Positions 10,708 to 22,793 are shown, counted from the first letter of the stretch. The stretch: 64,000 nt of DNA from Paraphoma chrysanthemicola (GCA_020744225.1 JAGMWG010000002.1:1860001-1924000), one strand, 5' to 3'. A program made the numbers and translations. The notes: generated by a model from the sequence alone, not told the origin.

Positions 10708-13134
10708 ATGGCTGTGGCGTTTGGAAAACAATTTGTGGCGCTGTTGGTGGTGGTGTTGAGTCTGGGGGTGTACGGGCAAGGGTTCAATTCGAGGTGGTAT
10801 AATCCGATTATACCTGGCGTAAGTTATTGGTGACTGGAGAGTATGGTGAGGGGTTTGTGCTAATGGTGTGGTTAGTTCCATCCTGATCCAAGTTGTATCT
10901 TCCATAAGCCGGATCAGACGTATTATTGCGCGTCGAGCACATTCAATGTGTTTCCGGGCATACCGATACATGCGAGTAAAGATCTGACGAATTGGAGACT
11001 TATTGGTATGTCATCTCACCACGTTTTGCTCGACCGCGTTTTCAACCTCATTTCTGTTCCGCTACGAAGCATTGCCGTCTGGCTGTGCTAAGCACCATTT
11101 CATCCGAGCATTCTAAATACCCCTGCACGCCGCCTAGACCATGTATCGGCTTTTAGCTGCTCAACATATCACACTGCTCGCTAAGCCCTGCCTGGTCACG
11201 TAACCCTATATTCCTCTTTCGACTATCATTCAGCTATCGATACTTCGCTTCATTCTAAAACATATCAACTCTGCATCTTCTTGAAACTTGTGGACCGCCT
11301 GAGCATCCAGGGATTGAACTAGTGGCTGAGCTTATATTGACCAATAGGTCATGCACTCAACCGAGAAAGCCAACTGCCGGAACTTACCGACTCAGTCGGG
11401 TCGACGAGCGGCATCTGGGCACCGGCACTTCGCGAACACAATGGTACATTCTATCTGCTTACTACCATGGTGTGGGACAAGAAGCCGGATAACGATTCGT
11501 CGAGATGGGATAACGTAAGTGTCACCACAATTCAACCATGTGGTTAGTTGCGTGAACTGTGGCTGATAATGCTTAGATTATCTTCTCGACCACTGATATT
11601 TGGGACGAGAGCAAGTGGAGTGAGGCTGTGCATATTCCGTTCGAAGGATATGACATCAGTCCGCATTGGGATGATGACGGCAACTCGTACATCGTGGGAT
11701 CGCATGCTTGGAAAATAGCGTAAGTGTTTGTTGGTGATATTATGTGACCATACTAATGAAAGTACAGCTATGGCATCCATCTTGCCAAGGTCGACCTTAA
11801 GACTGGTACTGTTTTAAGCAACTGGACTAACCTGTGGAATGGCACAGGCGGCATCGTAAGTGATCACGCATCAAGAAACTCAAGCCCGGCCACTGATGAT
11901 TGTCACAGGCTCCTGAAGGCCCACACATCTTCAAGAAAGATGGATGGTACTATTTAATGATCGCTGAAGGAGGCACTGGTCTTCTTCACATGGAGACTAT
12001 AGCACGCTCAAAACATCTCTACGGACCGTATGATCCCAATCCGGCGAACCCAATATTGACCAACGCAAACACTACCGAGTATTGTAAGTGCTGAGATCAT
12101 AATCCTATATCAGCCATACTAACGACATGTTCAGTCCAAGCGGTAGGCCATGCCGACCTCTTTCAAGACGCACGAGGGCAGTGGTGGGGCGTTGCATTAG
12201 CTGTACGCGCAGGTCCAGAATGGCTCAATTTCCCTCTCGGACGCGAAACAGTTCTGTACAACGTGACCTGGGAGAATGGCTCGTGGCCTCTCCTCCAGCA
12301 TCCCGTCCGCGGAGAGATGCGTGGCTGGTCGCTTCCAGGAATCATCCAGGACTTGCCTGGTAACGGGTAAGCATCTGTACCCAAACTTGAAAAGCTTGCA
12401 CTAATGAGTTTGCTAGCCCCTTTGCCGATGAAGGCGACTTCTATCTCACCTTTCCACCCAACTCCACCATTCCACCGCACTTCGTCTACTGGCGTCCACC
12501 TGTGCAAGGAAACTACATCGTCTCACCACCTGGCCATCCAAACTGGCTCGAGCTTAAGCCCTCAAATCTAAACCTCACAGGCCTAGATGGCAACTCCAAC
12601 GGACCCGGCGGGATAACCTTCATCTCGCGCCGTCAAGTCGACACGCTATTCACTTACGACGTGACGTTCAACTACACGCCCACGGCGCTAAACGAAGAAG
12701 CTGGGATTTCACTCTTCTTGAGTCAAAATCATCATGCTCGATTCGGTATCAGTTTACTCCCTGTATCAAACTCTTCAAACGCAACGCTGGCGCCACATTT
12801 CCACTTCCACGCAATATCATACATCCCTGTCCCGGCGGACGTCATTGCGCCTGTGCCTTCTGCATGGACGAATAAACTTCTCACGCTGTCCCTACGCACA
12901 GTGAATCAGACGCATTATGAGTTCGGCGCCGGACCAGCAGACGGATCTGATCGACCACGCCAAATCGCTGTCGTGTCGGGCGAGATAATCAGCTGGGGAT
13001 TTACGGGTGCGTTGGTGGGCGCTTATGCAACTGCGAATGGCGGGCTGGGGAGGACGAGTGCATATGTGAGTGATTGGCGGTACGAGGGCTGGGGACAGGT
13101 GAGGGATATCTGGAATGGGACGTTGAGAGGATAA
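10708..13134 (+). CDS. Secreted glycoside hydrolase family 43 with C-terminal beta-sandwich domain
   Basis: Eight exons: 10708-10818, 10876-11005, 11348-11514, 11577-11719, 11768-11855, 11909-12083, 12135-12366, 12417-13134; 587 residues. A signal peptide (MAVAFGKQFVALLVVVLSLG) precedes the five-bladed propeller. The catalytic base sits in NPIIPGFHPDPSCI, an Asp in SPHWDDDG fits the pKa modulator, and the general acid is in APEGPHIF. A beta-sandwich domain (roughly 385-587, YVSDWRYEGWG near the end) matches the xylosidase-type C-terminal domain. Likely products are beta-xylosidase or alpha-L-arabinofuranosidase activity on plant hemicellulose. Introns are 48-62 nt except intron 2 (342 nt). 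It follows GH5 on the same strand, consistent with plant-polymer degradation. Confidence 0.9.
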
Positions 13135-13428
13135 AAAGGAGATGGAGATGTAAATCTCACTTTTCTTCAAGTAAGGATTGGGACCGCGAATAGGATGCGG
13201 CTGTTGAGTAATCGGAGCTTTGTTCCGCAGCCATGTCGTGTACCCTGTGACGATGTCACTTCGCAGATGCAGCTGTTGTGTCCCTCAGCCTCACATCCAT
13301 ACCCAAATCACTTCAACCTGCATCTCTCTAGCATAACCGGCTCTTGATGCACAACGTTACAAGCGGACCTACGCGAAGCTACACGGGCGTGGGGTGCCGA
13401 CTTCGGCGCTGCGTAGCACGTCGTACAA

Positions 13429-13441
13429 CTGACTCAGTCAG
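13429..13441. promoter_or_regulatory. AP-1/Gcn4-like bZIP palindrome
   Basis: The 13-bp palindrome CTGACTCAGTCAG holds a TGACTCA core, the site of bZIP factors of the AP-1/Gcn4 class. It lies about 300 bp upstream of the P450 start. Chance occurrence is possible. Confidence 0.3.
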
Positions 13442-13644
13442 CATAGGCGACGACATGGCTACTGCAGTTACGTGGTGAGGCTGAGACGATGTTTCGGTGG
13501 CTGGATGTCAAGCGGGTGAGGCTGAGCGCTAGAGCGGAAGAGGCTAATGTGCGGAACACGACACGCGATCCCTAGATAAGACAAAGATTGCGGGGAGTGA
13601 CCTCAGGTCAAGATAGGGTGGGATGTTTAGCGCGACGACAACGG

Positions 13645-13656
13645 CGCCTTAAGGCG
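13645..13656. promoter_or_regulatory. 12-bp perfect palindrome upstream of the P450 gene
   Basis: CGCCTTAAGGCG lies 83 bp before the P450 ATG. Its symmetry would suit a dimeric regulator such as a Zn2Cys6 factor; no specific factor is implied. Confidence 0.25.
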
Positions 13657-13738
13657 TGGATTGACATGTGCGCATCAATCGCATCTTTCAGAGAGAGTTG
13701 ATTGTTCTCTTACATTTCTGGAAGATCAGTGTCGCATC

Positions 13739-15663
13739 ATGCTTGCGCCGACAACTCTCGCCATCCTTCTACCCCTCGTCTTACTGACTCATGCTGTGAT
13801 AACGTATATTCGCAACCCACTGCGAAAGATACCATCTGCGCACCCATTAGCACGTTTCACATCGCTATGGATACATTCGATTCGCTGGCGTGCAGTTGAG
13901 AATGCGACATTGAAAGCTGCACACGCTCGTCTCGGGCCAATCATATGTCTTGGACCAAACGAGATCAGTGTGAATTGCGTCAAAGGGGGAATTCGTGATG
14001 TGTACGCTGGAGGATTCGAGAAGCAGAGCTGCGCAAAAAGTGGATATAACTGGTATGCATTTTTCTCGAATTATGGCGGGTAAGTTGTACTAGACTAGCT
14101 TTATGGAAAGAGGGTGTGCTGACCCGTGACAGAGTCGACAACATGTTCTCGATGGGGGGCAATAAGACCCATTCTTTGAGGAAGCGTATGATTAGCAACA
14201 TCTACAGCAAGTCGGTTGTCAACTCGTCACCGGCTTTACTGGCTCAGGTGTCTACCATCCTCTTCGATCGCTTCCTGCCCTACCTAGACTTGGCTAGTCG
14301 CAAGGATGGAGGCGTGCTGAACATCACCTCCTTCTTGAGCGCGTCGACCATGGATATTGTCACCGGCTACATCTTCGGGCTGCATGCGGGATCCGACTTG
14401 ATAAGCAAACCTACTGAGTTGACGTGGTTCCTGGACCTGTACAATTCGCGAAGATCATACAACTTCTGGCCACAAGAGTTTCCAGAGCTCACCAGTTTCT
14501 TTGAGAACCGACTGGGGTACAGAATCGTTCCAAAATGGGTCGACGAAGCCAACGAACAGATCGAGAAGTGGACGCGAGGAATGTGCGAAGGCGCGGGACG
14601 TGTGATCGCAGCCGGGACACCACAGCCGGCAGATACGCCCACAGTGTATCAACAGCTTCACACTGTGCTTCACAAAGAAGTCAAGAAAGGAGCTGTCGAA
14701 ACGGACGCCATAGACGCACTCATAGCCAGCGAAGTGCTCGATCACCTGGCAGCAGGCTTCGACACGTCCGCAATCACGCTGACCTATGTCGTTCACGAGG
14801 TTTCGCGACACAAGCAAGTCCAAAGTCGCCTTCAGAGCGAGCTCCGTACCCTGTCACCACAGCTTGTGCCCGAATCCTCGTCAAAGCTGCCGGATCCCAA
14901 GACTGTGGATGCACTGCCATACTTGCACGCTGTTATCTGGGAGACTCTTCGCCTCCATTCAGCTATTCCCGGCCCGCAGCCACGATTCACGCCGCCTCAG
15001 GGATGCCACTTGGGCCCAGAGGAGAAACCGTACTACGTTCCGGGCGGTGTGAGGGTCAGCGCCAGCGCTGGTCTGCTACATGCGAATGAAGAGGTGTACG
15101 AGCGCGCGAGCGAATGGAGGCCAGAGCGGTGGCTGGATATGGAGAGTCTCGGTGAAGAGAAGCGAAAGGACATGGAAAGCCGTTGGTTCTGGGCTTTTGG
15201 AAGGTCAGTAAAGGTGTCCTCGAGGTGCAATAAGTCTCACTTACCATTTACAGTGGTGGCCGGATGTGCGTCGGAAGCCATTTGGCAGTCTACCGTAAGT
15301 GTGCTGTCTTTTGCCTTCTCAAGTTGCTCTGCACAGAGATCAGTAACGCCATGACGTCCGAGAGACTAAAAGGAGCGGTGGAGTCCTTTGCGGGTCACCG
15401 CCGTGTTGTATGGTGACAAGATCATGAGAGTGTAGATTCCTACATCTGATTCTCAACCTACCCAAGACATATGCGTCTTGTTGCAGTGTTCTACGACCAC
15501 CTTGGCTGACGTTAAGACAGAGATGAAGTATATCGTCGCCGCGCTGTACTCAAATTTTAGCACCGCCATCGTCGACGATACCCACATCGAGCAGATCGAC
15601 AGCTATACTGCGCCGCCCGAGAGCGATAAGCTCATGGTTAGATTAGAACGAATACAGTGTTGA
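13739..15663 (+). CDS. Cytochrome P450 monooxygenase
   Basis: Four exons, 13739-14079, 14133-15203, 15254-15294 and 15521-15663, give 531 residues. An N-terminal membrane anchor (LAPTTLAILLPLVLLTHAVI) indicates ER location. P450 landmarks are the I-helix AGFDTS (321-326), the K-helix E384-TL-R387, and the heme loop FGSGGRMCVG with thiolate Cys476. The tail reads MKYIVAALYSNFST and ends in LMVRLERIQC. The heme loop is split by an intron (15204-15253) and the next exon is only 41 nt. The last intron is 226 nt, and a decoy acceptor at 15336 is followed by the same AGAT as the true site. Substrate unknown; the class is used in secondary metabolism and detoxification. No partner synthase is nearby. 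Confidence 0.9.
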
Positions 15664-18600
15664 GCTCAATGCTCTGACAAAAAGTGCCCTGTCGTCCCTT
15701 GCTTGGCATCTAGTCATCATGCAAAGGAGCGTTTCTGTAAGGAGGCTTGAACGCGTTTCCGTGCGTGGCTCAGAATTTACTGGGCGCACAGTGAAAGGAG
15801 GGGCATTTCGATGCACTTGTCCGGCAAGTGGGGTCCGGTGCAGGTCGATCCGCCGGTGTACCACAACATCGTCATGCAAAGGCGCAAATATGACGACATG
15901 GAGAGAATGCCCAACTGATTTTGGCTAAGCAAATCAAGTGAGATTTTCGTGGCGCCTGGTGCGGAAGGAGATATTTCCTCATCGCGAACTCTTTGATGCT
16001 TGTTCAGCATGTGACGAGATCGAGGAAGTCGCAACCAGCGACCACATTGGCAGGACAAGGCACGCCACCTGGTCTAACAGCATTAAGATGGAACGAGGCC
16101 CCATGGCGAGATCTCAATGTCTTGGTCAATTGCTGAGAGCGTGGCCTTCTTTGTTCATGCATAATCTAGCTAGCCAGAAGCAGGTAACAAGTACGATTTC
16201 ACACTCAGAAGCTTGAGGAGCTTGGAAAGCATTTCTACGTGCTAATTTCACTGATCTATGGGTTAATTGGGTGATATAGCGGCCGATCGGTTTCTTTCTC
16301 GTAGCGAAAAGCTCCTCCAATAGCGATTGATGCCGCTAGGTGAAGTGAATTGACGGGTAGAAGCACCCGATTCCAGCCATTGCTGGCGAACATTATCAGA
16401 CGCGGGATTCAAGTGTGGTGGGTACGAGCAAGATCGCGCCATCTGCTTCGATCATTTCTGCCCGGCACTGCTGGCAGTAAGCCGAAGAATGCTACCTGGA
16501 CGATTGAGCGCGATCTCTATGTGGCTTGTTGATGAGGTTCTGGCCAGATAGCGCTCTGATTGCTGTTCCCGAAAATGGTACAGCGCCGTAGGCGAAAGAT
16601 GATCGTGAGCAGCAACGGCGCTTTTCCAAAGTAGGAGTACGCCCACAGAGGAGGTGAGAGTGGAAGTGCCGTCGATCTACTGAGTAACATGAAGAATTGC
16701 TGTTTGGTGTAACTGCGAACGATCGGCCTAATCATGCACTGAAATCACCTGATGCCCATATGTTTCGCACAGCCACGAGACCGATCTTTGTCATGGCTGG
16801 TAAATCTCCAGCGTGACCAAGACAAGACTCCGTTTCTTTGGCATCCGCGTGTACTTGAGACGCTGGTCCTAGCTTCATATTGCCATTTGACAGCCTGGAA
16901 GGAGCTCACTATATCTATGAGTTCACACAACCCAGGCTGCGAATCCCTGATGAGCCACGCTGCTCATGGCAACGACACTGACGAACGGCTCGAGAACAGA
17001 AGAGCCGACTGGCGCTGCTAACAGTCTGCGGGTCCTGTTGACCTCCTTGTATAAGTGACCTATCAAATCGCGGGCAAGATGTTCCATGTCACATGTTTAG
17101 GCGGCTCGGAGTGCGATCGGAATGGATGGTCACAGCGAACCCCACATTCGCTACATTGACCGGACGTGAAAGCGGGCACCACCGATTTGATTGCGACCGA
17201 AATTGATCGTGAAGTTGCTCGCATGCTGGCCAAGTGCTCGCTGACGGCAGCAACATAATAATGCCGATCCTGCAATTGTGTGGCGTGCGGAGGAATCGTT
17301 GCAGCGACGAAAACGGACAGGCGCATGGTTTACGCTTCGTCGATTATGCCACGACTGATCGCGGTGACATAGCTCACGGAACAATCCAGGCTGGTGGTCC
17401 GCTTCAGGGCGGAAGACTGCAGCAGATGCACGCAAGAGCGGTGTCATTAGGGCCACATGCCTGCCCGCAATGCCAATCTAGCATGTCTCAGGTGGTCTTT
17501 CGGCGGAGGCACGTCTTCACAGTGCTGCCCAGAGTAGGCGAGGGCGTAGATTAATCGCATACAACGTCGATGTTGGGACAATCTGGCGAACCGCGCGGAG
17601 GCGCCAAGGTCGATTCGCTGTTGCATCTGCAGGAACGGCGCCGTGGAGCGCCGTGCGTCCTGGAGCACAAGACGAGGACCCTGGGCAACGAGCGATGTGT
17701 CCAAGGGCTCATGCCCGCGACGCACGCCCGCCGAGACTGTAGCAGTGAGATTGCCGTGCCGCAGCTTGGAAACAGCCATAACCCGGTGCAAGCAGTGCTG
17801 ACCCAGCGACAGAGCTTCCTTAACGGCAGGGGCGGCTATAGCGCTGCTGTCGCTGTCGCAGAATGAGAGCCGAGCCAGCATCTGAGCATCGCCCGTGCTG
17901 AACGCTCACTCGCTGGGAGTTTGGTGGCTAAAAGACCGCGAACGGGGATGCGGATGGTGGTGCAACGTCGTAGAATTCTATCTGGCGAGAACAGACCAGC
18001 CAGTGGCCCGAGACCCTTCATGATACCCTGATCCTTGAAGAAATCCTCCCAGCCACCGCAAGATTCGACGGCGATCTCTCCCCACTACCTGCGTCGTGAC
18101 AGCTTACTTACAGACGACATCATCCCGGCAAGCTCATTTGTCCACCTCGACGCGGCAGCCGAGTTCGCAGACGATGCTCCCCGCGTCTACTAGCTGACCG
18201 CCGTGCGAGAAGCACGTTGGACCGGGCACCGTCGTCTATCAACAAGTTGTCATCTGTTGTGCGAGGTGAGTATATGCAACGGCGACCCTAGCTTCAGCGG
18301 GCTGTCGTTCCTACATGGCGTCCAGTCTCGAGGCGTGTCTCTGCAAGCCATGAGGCACCGGCGAAGCAGCAGCGTGACGGCCGCCATGTGCTTGCCCAGA
18401 TGCGTACAACTACCGCAGCCGGCGAAGGCGCGGAGCAGCGTGCGTGGGAACATGCCCAGCCGTTTCGTTCTCTGTGTTTCGCGGCGGAGCTATGGAGCGT
18501 TCACAGCAGACAGGCGGCGGAGACAGGCTGAGATATTGGGCCCCAACGTGGCATTATATACCCTCTCTCAAGTAGAGTAATTTCAGTGGCTAAATGTCGA

Positions 18601-20686
18601 GCGTTGTCTGGGTGTTTCGAGGCCTGGGATGCTGCTCCCGATTGCCCCGTCAGATGCTGCACCGTGGCCCATAGGACCTAGGATTGCCGTTTAGTCGAAG
18701 CTCAGCGGGAAGCCTACGTGGGCACCCATGTCGGCCGCCGTGCAGCCATTGATGCTCTGCTCGGCTGCATGGGACACCCTCGCTCTGGCAGAATGTGACA
18801 GGCAGGCAATTGTTCCGTTCTACACCACAACCTGGCTTGGCTGCCGTCAACCTCACTCGATACCTCTGGTCCATATACCTGTCTGCTCGCTCACCAATGC
18901 CTCCCGCGCGGCACTCTCTCTCGCCGACTTTTGCTGCCTGCGCTGCCACTTGCGCTTGCACTTGCACCAGCGGGCTGGACGGCCGCTCTTCAAGATCCAT
19001 AGCCCTGGTATTCTGCTGAGCACATACCATTCTGTCGTTTCCGACCACGCTCTGGACGTCATACCCGAGGCCCGCCTTCCCAGCAAAAGTGCAACGGCAG
19101 CCACGACCCTCAGCACCACGCGGGAAGCAAGAGCATCCAAAACACCGAGGCGGCTAGTCAGGAAGCCCGCTTGTGGTTGAGGAAAGACCAAGCTGCTAGC
19201 GCCTCTGACTGGCTGAGCTAAAAGCTTCCTTCGCATAATCGCTCCGCCGCTCGTTCATCTGCTAGCTCGCCAGATTCGGCAGCGAACTATTCTTTTCGTC
19301 CAAGATTCGGGAGCTATCCATCGCCCGCAGCATCCAAGCAACCCGGTACCGATAGGCGTGGGAGACACGCTGAACCACAAACCTCCATGAGGCTGCCCGA
19401 GCTCGCACTCAGGACGAGGACCATTTTGAGACACTCGCCTTGCGGTCACGGAGGGGAAACCGATCCCGACTGCACGCAAGGCTGGCCTGTGCGGCCGTCT
19501 TCCACCGTCGCAAGGTGGACTGGAAATTCCACAGCCTTTGGACTCTCATCTTTGACATCTCACAAGACCAAGTACTCAGCTCATCTTCATTCTACGCTCC
19601 CGCTCAAGGAAACAACTGGGCAGCATCCACACCACAAGTCAGAACCACAACCATTCAGTGCAGAATCACGTCTGTACTGTCCTGCAAGAGGAGGATCTTA
19701 TCCCAAGGCGTGACCACCCGGCCTAGATATTGCTCTGACCTTCGGGAGAAGCAACCACTTGATTAGGAGTCAACGGACGACTTCGGTGTCTTGGCTCATC
19801 CCCTCCACGCGCGTATTCACCAGCAGCTCGGTTGCTGCACTGCTTGCGTCAGCCACTGATCTTCACCTGGCGAAAGGTGCCAGTTCATCCCAGGTTTGTC
19901 CCCTGAACTCAGCTCACAGCATTTTCTACATAGACGAGGGACTCGCCGCACTATCAGCGCAAGACGAAACACTTCCGGCCGCCTGGAATTCCTCCCAGCA
20001 CCTTTTAGGAGAACTCGACTGGACAATTTCGACTCGAAAAGGCCGCTGTCTGCCTTTCGAATTCGGCTGAACATCGGCAGTTCATCTGGTTGAGTCTTGC
20101 GTAAGTGCCCCTCGCAGTACCGTGGTTCTTCGTGAGGGGCTTTCAGCGCTGCCGTGCGGAGCGGCGCGACCCATCATCGATCCGCCACTAGGAGACCTAA
20201 GTTTGCGACTCCGAACCTTTGAATCTCTGCCTACCACCTTAGCCTGTGTTCAGAACCACAGTATATACTCAGTTTAAACCCCGTTTGGCCTGGCCAGTGC
20301 GCATCTCGACACGGTCATCGAGAAAAGCTACAAAACCGCGCTCCTCCACCTCCCAACCCCCTCACGACGTGATCTTCAGCTGAATAGGCTACGTCAGGCT
20401 CCAGTCTTCTGCGGCTCTTAGTTTCCACACCTCCTCTCATCCTCTCACCTCAGTTGGAAGGCCTATACCCAAGAATCTTGGAACAGTGGACCAGTGTCTA
20501 AGGCAAAGGACCACGGCTCAGTCTTCAGCGCCGCCACGGCTTTTCACCCGCAAGCCTTCAGTTGTTGTACCACATCCTCACGCCTCAGCTTAAACTCCAT
20601 ATTCAAGCGGAGCCAGACTCCAGACGATAGTCAACCACTGTCGTCGACACGTACAGCGTCCTAACGCACCTCTACAGTGTCACAGC
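15664..20686. other. 5-kb stretch without recognisable genes, upstream of a velvet regulator
   Basis: I read both strands and found only short open frames (mostly 60-150 codons) with no family motif, no spliceable conserved blocks, no transposase or reverse-transcriptase motif and no tRNA or rRNA. Base composition is like that of the genes, without the AT-richness of RIP-mutated repeats. The last 400 bp are pyrimidine-rich, as in fungal 5' leaders, and a TATATA lies at 20262-20267. Likely content is a long regulatory region or long 5' leader of the velvet gene, non-coding transcripts, or a fast-evolving gene I cannot recognise. Confidence 0.5.
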
Positions 20687-21817
20687 ATGGCCGGCAACTT
20701 TGGCGGCTATGGTAACGCGGGCACTCACATGGCTCCCATAGACCCGAGGAGTCTCTTCACTCACAAGGGACCCAACACTCCCGTCGCCCCCGGAACTACC
20801 ACGGGTCCAACCATCGATCGTGCAAGCTTTGATGTGAGAGTGGTCCAGCAACCAGAGGATGCACTGGTCACCGTCTCAGGTAAAGAGAAAAGCAGAAAGC
20901 CTATCGACCCACCGCCAATCTACCAGATTGAGCTCTACAGGGGTGTAGATCCTCAAAAGCACTTCTACAGAAACCCATACGTGTTCGGCTCAGTCACGCT
21001 GATCTACGAAGACAAGGACGAGCCGTACAGGCACAATGGTCAGGACCCCTTGACCGGCACACTCGTCTCCTCTCTTCACTGCCTGAAGAACCATGACAAT
21101 AAGGAAGGTGGATTCTTCATCTTCGGCGACGTCTCGGTCAAAGTCGTGGGCCGGTTCAGGCTACGCTTCTCCATACATGAGGTCGTTCCAGACGACTGTG
21201 CTTGGTACCTCGGTGGGGCGATTTCCGAACCCTTCGAGGTCTCATTGCCCAAAGACTACAGGGGCCTCAAGGAGTCCACCTACCTATCAAGAGCATTCTC
21301 AGACCAGGGCGTCCGCCTCAGGCTGCGCAAAGATACCAGAGGTGGTGCTGGCATGAAGCGCGGCCCTCCGGACGACGAGGGCCAGAACGACAGGGAGGTG
21401 AAGAGGCAACATAAGAGCCCGTCCTTTCCTCATAGCTTGAGCACTATCCCCGTCCCAGCACCTCGCCTCGCAGCCCCAGTGGCCTACTACCCGAACTTCA
21501 CCACCATGGCCCCTCGTCTGCCTTCATCGGTGCCTCAAACCCAGCCGTACAGCATGTACACCATGGCCAACAGCCAGAACTCCTACATGAACCCTGGAAT
21601 GAGCCATAATCTGCCCTACATGCCACACAATGCGGCTCGCTACCCGTCAAACAACATGCCGTCTCAGGGTCCTCCGAACACGAACCCCCAGTCGTCGCCA
21701 AATGCGTCCTCCCAAGGACCTACCAACTCGAACCCATATTCATCGAGCAACATGCCCAACGACAATTGGCCGAACAACATGGGCGGAGACGGATCTGGTT
21801 ACCCCTGGACGTCTTAG
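20687..21817 (+). CDS. Velvet-domain developmental regulator (VosA/VelC-like)
   Basis: Single exon, 376 residues. The velvet domain (about 55-225) runs from VVQQPEDALVTVSGKEK through RKPIDPPPIYQIEL, LTGTLVSSLHCLKN, GGFFIFGDVSVKVVGRFRLR and ISEPFEV to LSRAFSDQGVRLRLRKD. The family binds DNA through an NF-kappa-B-like fold and forms dimers that couple sporulation, spore viability and secondary metabolism. A KR-rich stretch after the domain (MKRGPPDDEG to EVKRQHK) may be a nuclear signal. The C-terminal 120 residues are low-complexity, rich in N, S, P, M and Y, as in transactivation regions. The GKEK-RKPIDPPP lead-in resembles VosA most, but I cannot exclude VelC. The long upstream gap is typical of a tightly controlled developmental gene. 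Confidence 0.9.
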   Translation: MAGNFGGYGNAGTHMAPIDPRSLFTHKGPNTPVAPGTTTGPTIDRASFDVRVVQQPEDALVTVSGKEKSRKPIDPPPIYQIELYRGVDPQKHFYRNPYVFGSVTLIYEDKDEPYRHNGQDPLTGTLVSSLHCLKNHDNKEGGFFIFGDVSVKVVGRFRLRFSIHEVVPDDCAWYLGGAISEPFEVSLPKDYRGLKESTYLSRAFSDQGVRLRLRKDTRGGAGMKRGPPDDEGQNDREVKRQHKSPSFPHSLSTIPVPAPRLAAPVAYYPNFTTMAPRLPSSVPQTQPYSMYTMANSQNSYMNPGMSHNLPYMPHNAARYPSNNMPSQGPPNTNPQSSPNASSQGPTNSNPYSSSNMPNDNWPNNMGGDGSGYPWTS

Positions 21818-22169
21818 AAACGTCGTCACTCAGGCCCATGATCGGGGCACTGCCTCGTAGGCTGGAGACGGGGCCCAGCATAGCGCGGCGTTCTGGTAAT
21901 TTTGGGCACAAGAGCAATGATACCCATTGGCGTTCCTTCTAGACGGAGCATGGCAAAAGGAGTATGGAATGGCATTCCCAGCACTACATCACGTTTTCAC
22001 GACGCATGACAGGGTCATGAAGTTCGCCTCAGTGTAGGCGCACAACGGAGTTAGTCATTTCCTTTTTGCTATACTCTCAATTCTTCTGTTTCTTGTTGGC
22101 TTGTCTACGACGAACCGTTATTGACCTACAACGGCGAAACGTGTTCTTAATACAGCGTTATGCCGCTAC
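21818..22169. other. 3' region of the velvet gene
   Basis: No coding signal seen. Likely 3' UTR and spacer. Confidence 0.4.
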
Positions 22170-22793
22170 TTGCTTTTCAAACTGGGTCAGGATATATACG
22201 CGGGATGGCAATACCCCACGTGGCGTTGGTCTGGTTTTTCTTTCCTCACGCACCGTACTACATCGTGGCCTCGCATCACAGACACTACCGGACACGGAGA
22301 TGTTGCGCTGTCAACGACATCGCCAACATCTCTGTACTCTTGTGCCGACCTCGCACCCGTCACAAGACGGGCGCGAAATGTGCTTCGAGAGCATTCTATG
22401 CTTCCCCTGTGTCTGTTGCTTGGCTTCTTTGTTCTATGGAGTAGAGGTTGGCGCGGCGTTTTAATCTGGGTTACATCTATCTACGGCTCATGCAAAGAGT
22501 GGATTATGCTTCTATCATGTTTAATGCTTGGCTTCGTTATCCTACTGAACCGAGGTTCGCACAAAGTTCGCCTTGATGGTTTCCATTTCTACGGTCCATG
22601 TTTTGCTTTCCTCACGCACCATACAACAACGTGGCCTTTGCCCCGAATCTGCTTGTGGATCACGGGGCGGGCTCTGGCATCGGCATCGCCGAAGCTGCCG
22701 GAGCCATACGAGCCTGTTTACGGCGCGTTGGCTTCTTTGTTCTGTGGCGCTTGCGGACTGCGGGTCTGGGCTGGACCAGTTCTAATGTCATAA
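22170..22793 (+). other. Open frame with diverged internal repeats, possible orphan gene
   Basis: A frame of 207 codons stays open, but its first ATG is at 22398, leaving 131 codons. The peptide repeats itself: LPLCLLLGFFVLWSRG is followed by LLSCLMLGFVILLNRG, and FLTHRTTSWP recurs as FLTHHTTTWP. At DNA level the same units recur at 22241-22273 and 22607-22640, and at 22420-22439 and 22728-22747. No family is recognised, and the upstream portion lacks a start. It could be a lineage-specific gene, or a non-coding duplicated stretch that happens to stay open. Confidence 0.3.
22241..22640 (+). repeat. Diverged direct repeat pair
   Basis: Copies at 22241-22273 and 22607-22640 share TTTCCTCACGCACC, then differ at a few positions before CGTGGCCT. 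A second pair, TTGGCTTCTTTGTTCTATGG at 22420 and the same with one change at 22728, plus a third looser copy near 22527, indicates a duplicated unit of about 100-370 bp. Confidence 0.6.

Larger units (their letters stand above)
13135..13738. other. Intergenic, 604 bp, P450 promoter
   Basis: No gene seen. It contains two symmetric elements described separately (13429-13441 and 13645-13656). Confidence 0.45.

Noticed and set aside
11300..11330. Minus-strand B-box-like TTCAATCCCTGG inside the GH43 intron
   Set aside because: The 5' parts of a tRNA would have to lie in the GH43 coding exon, and no acceptor or T-stem partner was found.
15331..15420. Alternative P450 exon after the acceptor at 15336
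   Set aside because: It shares the AGAT start of the true exon but its translation lacks the conserved MKYIVAALYSNF tail found after 15520.
17234..17881. Overlapping frames of 98-144 codons on both strands in the 5-kb gap
   Set aside because: No motifs, and several frames are open at once, as expected of GC-balanced non-coding DNA.
15664..20686. RIP-mutated transposon in the gap
   Set aside because: No AT-rich shift, no terminal repeats and no integrase, reverse-transcriptase or transposase motif seen.
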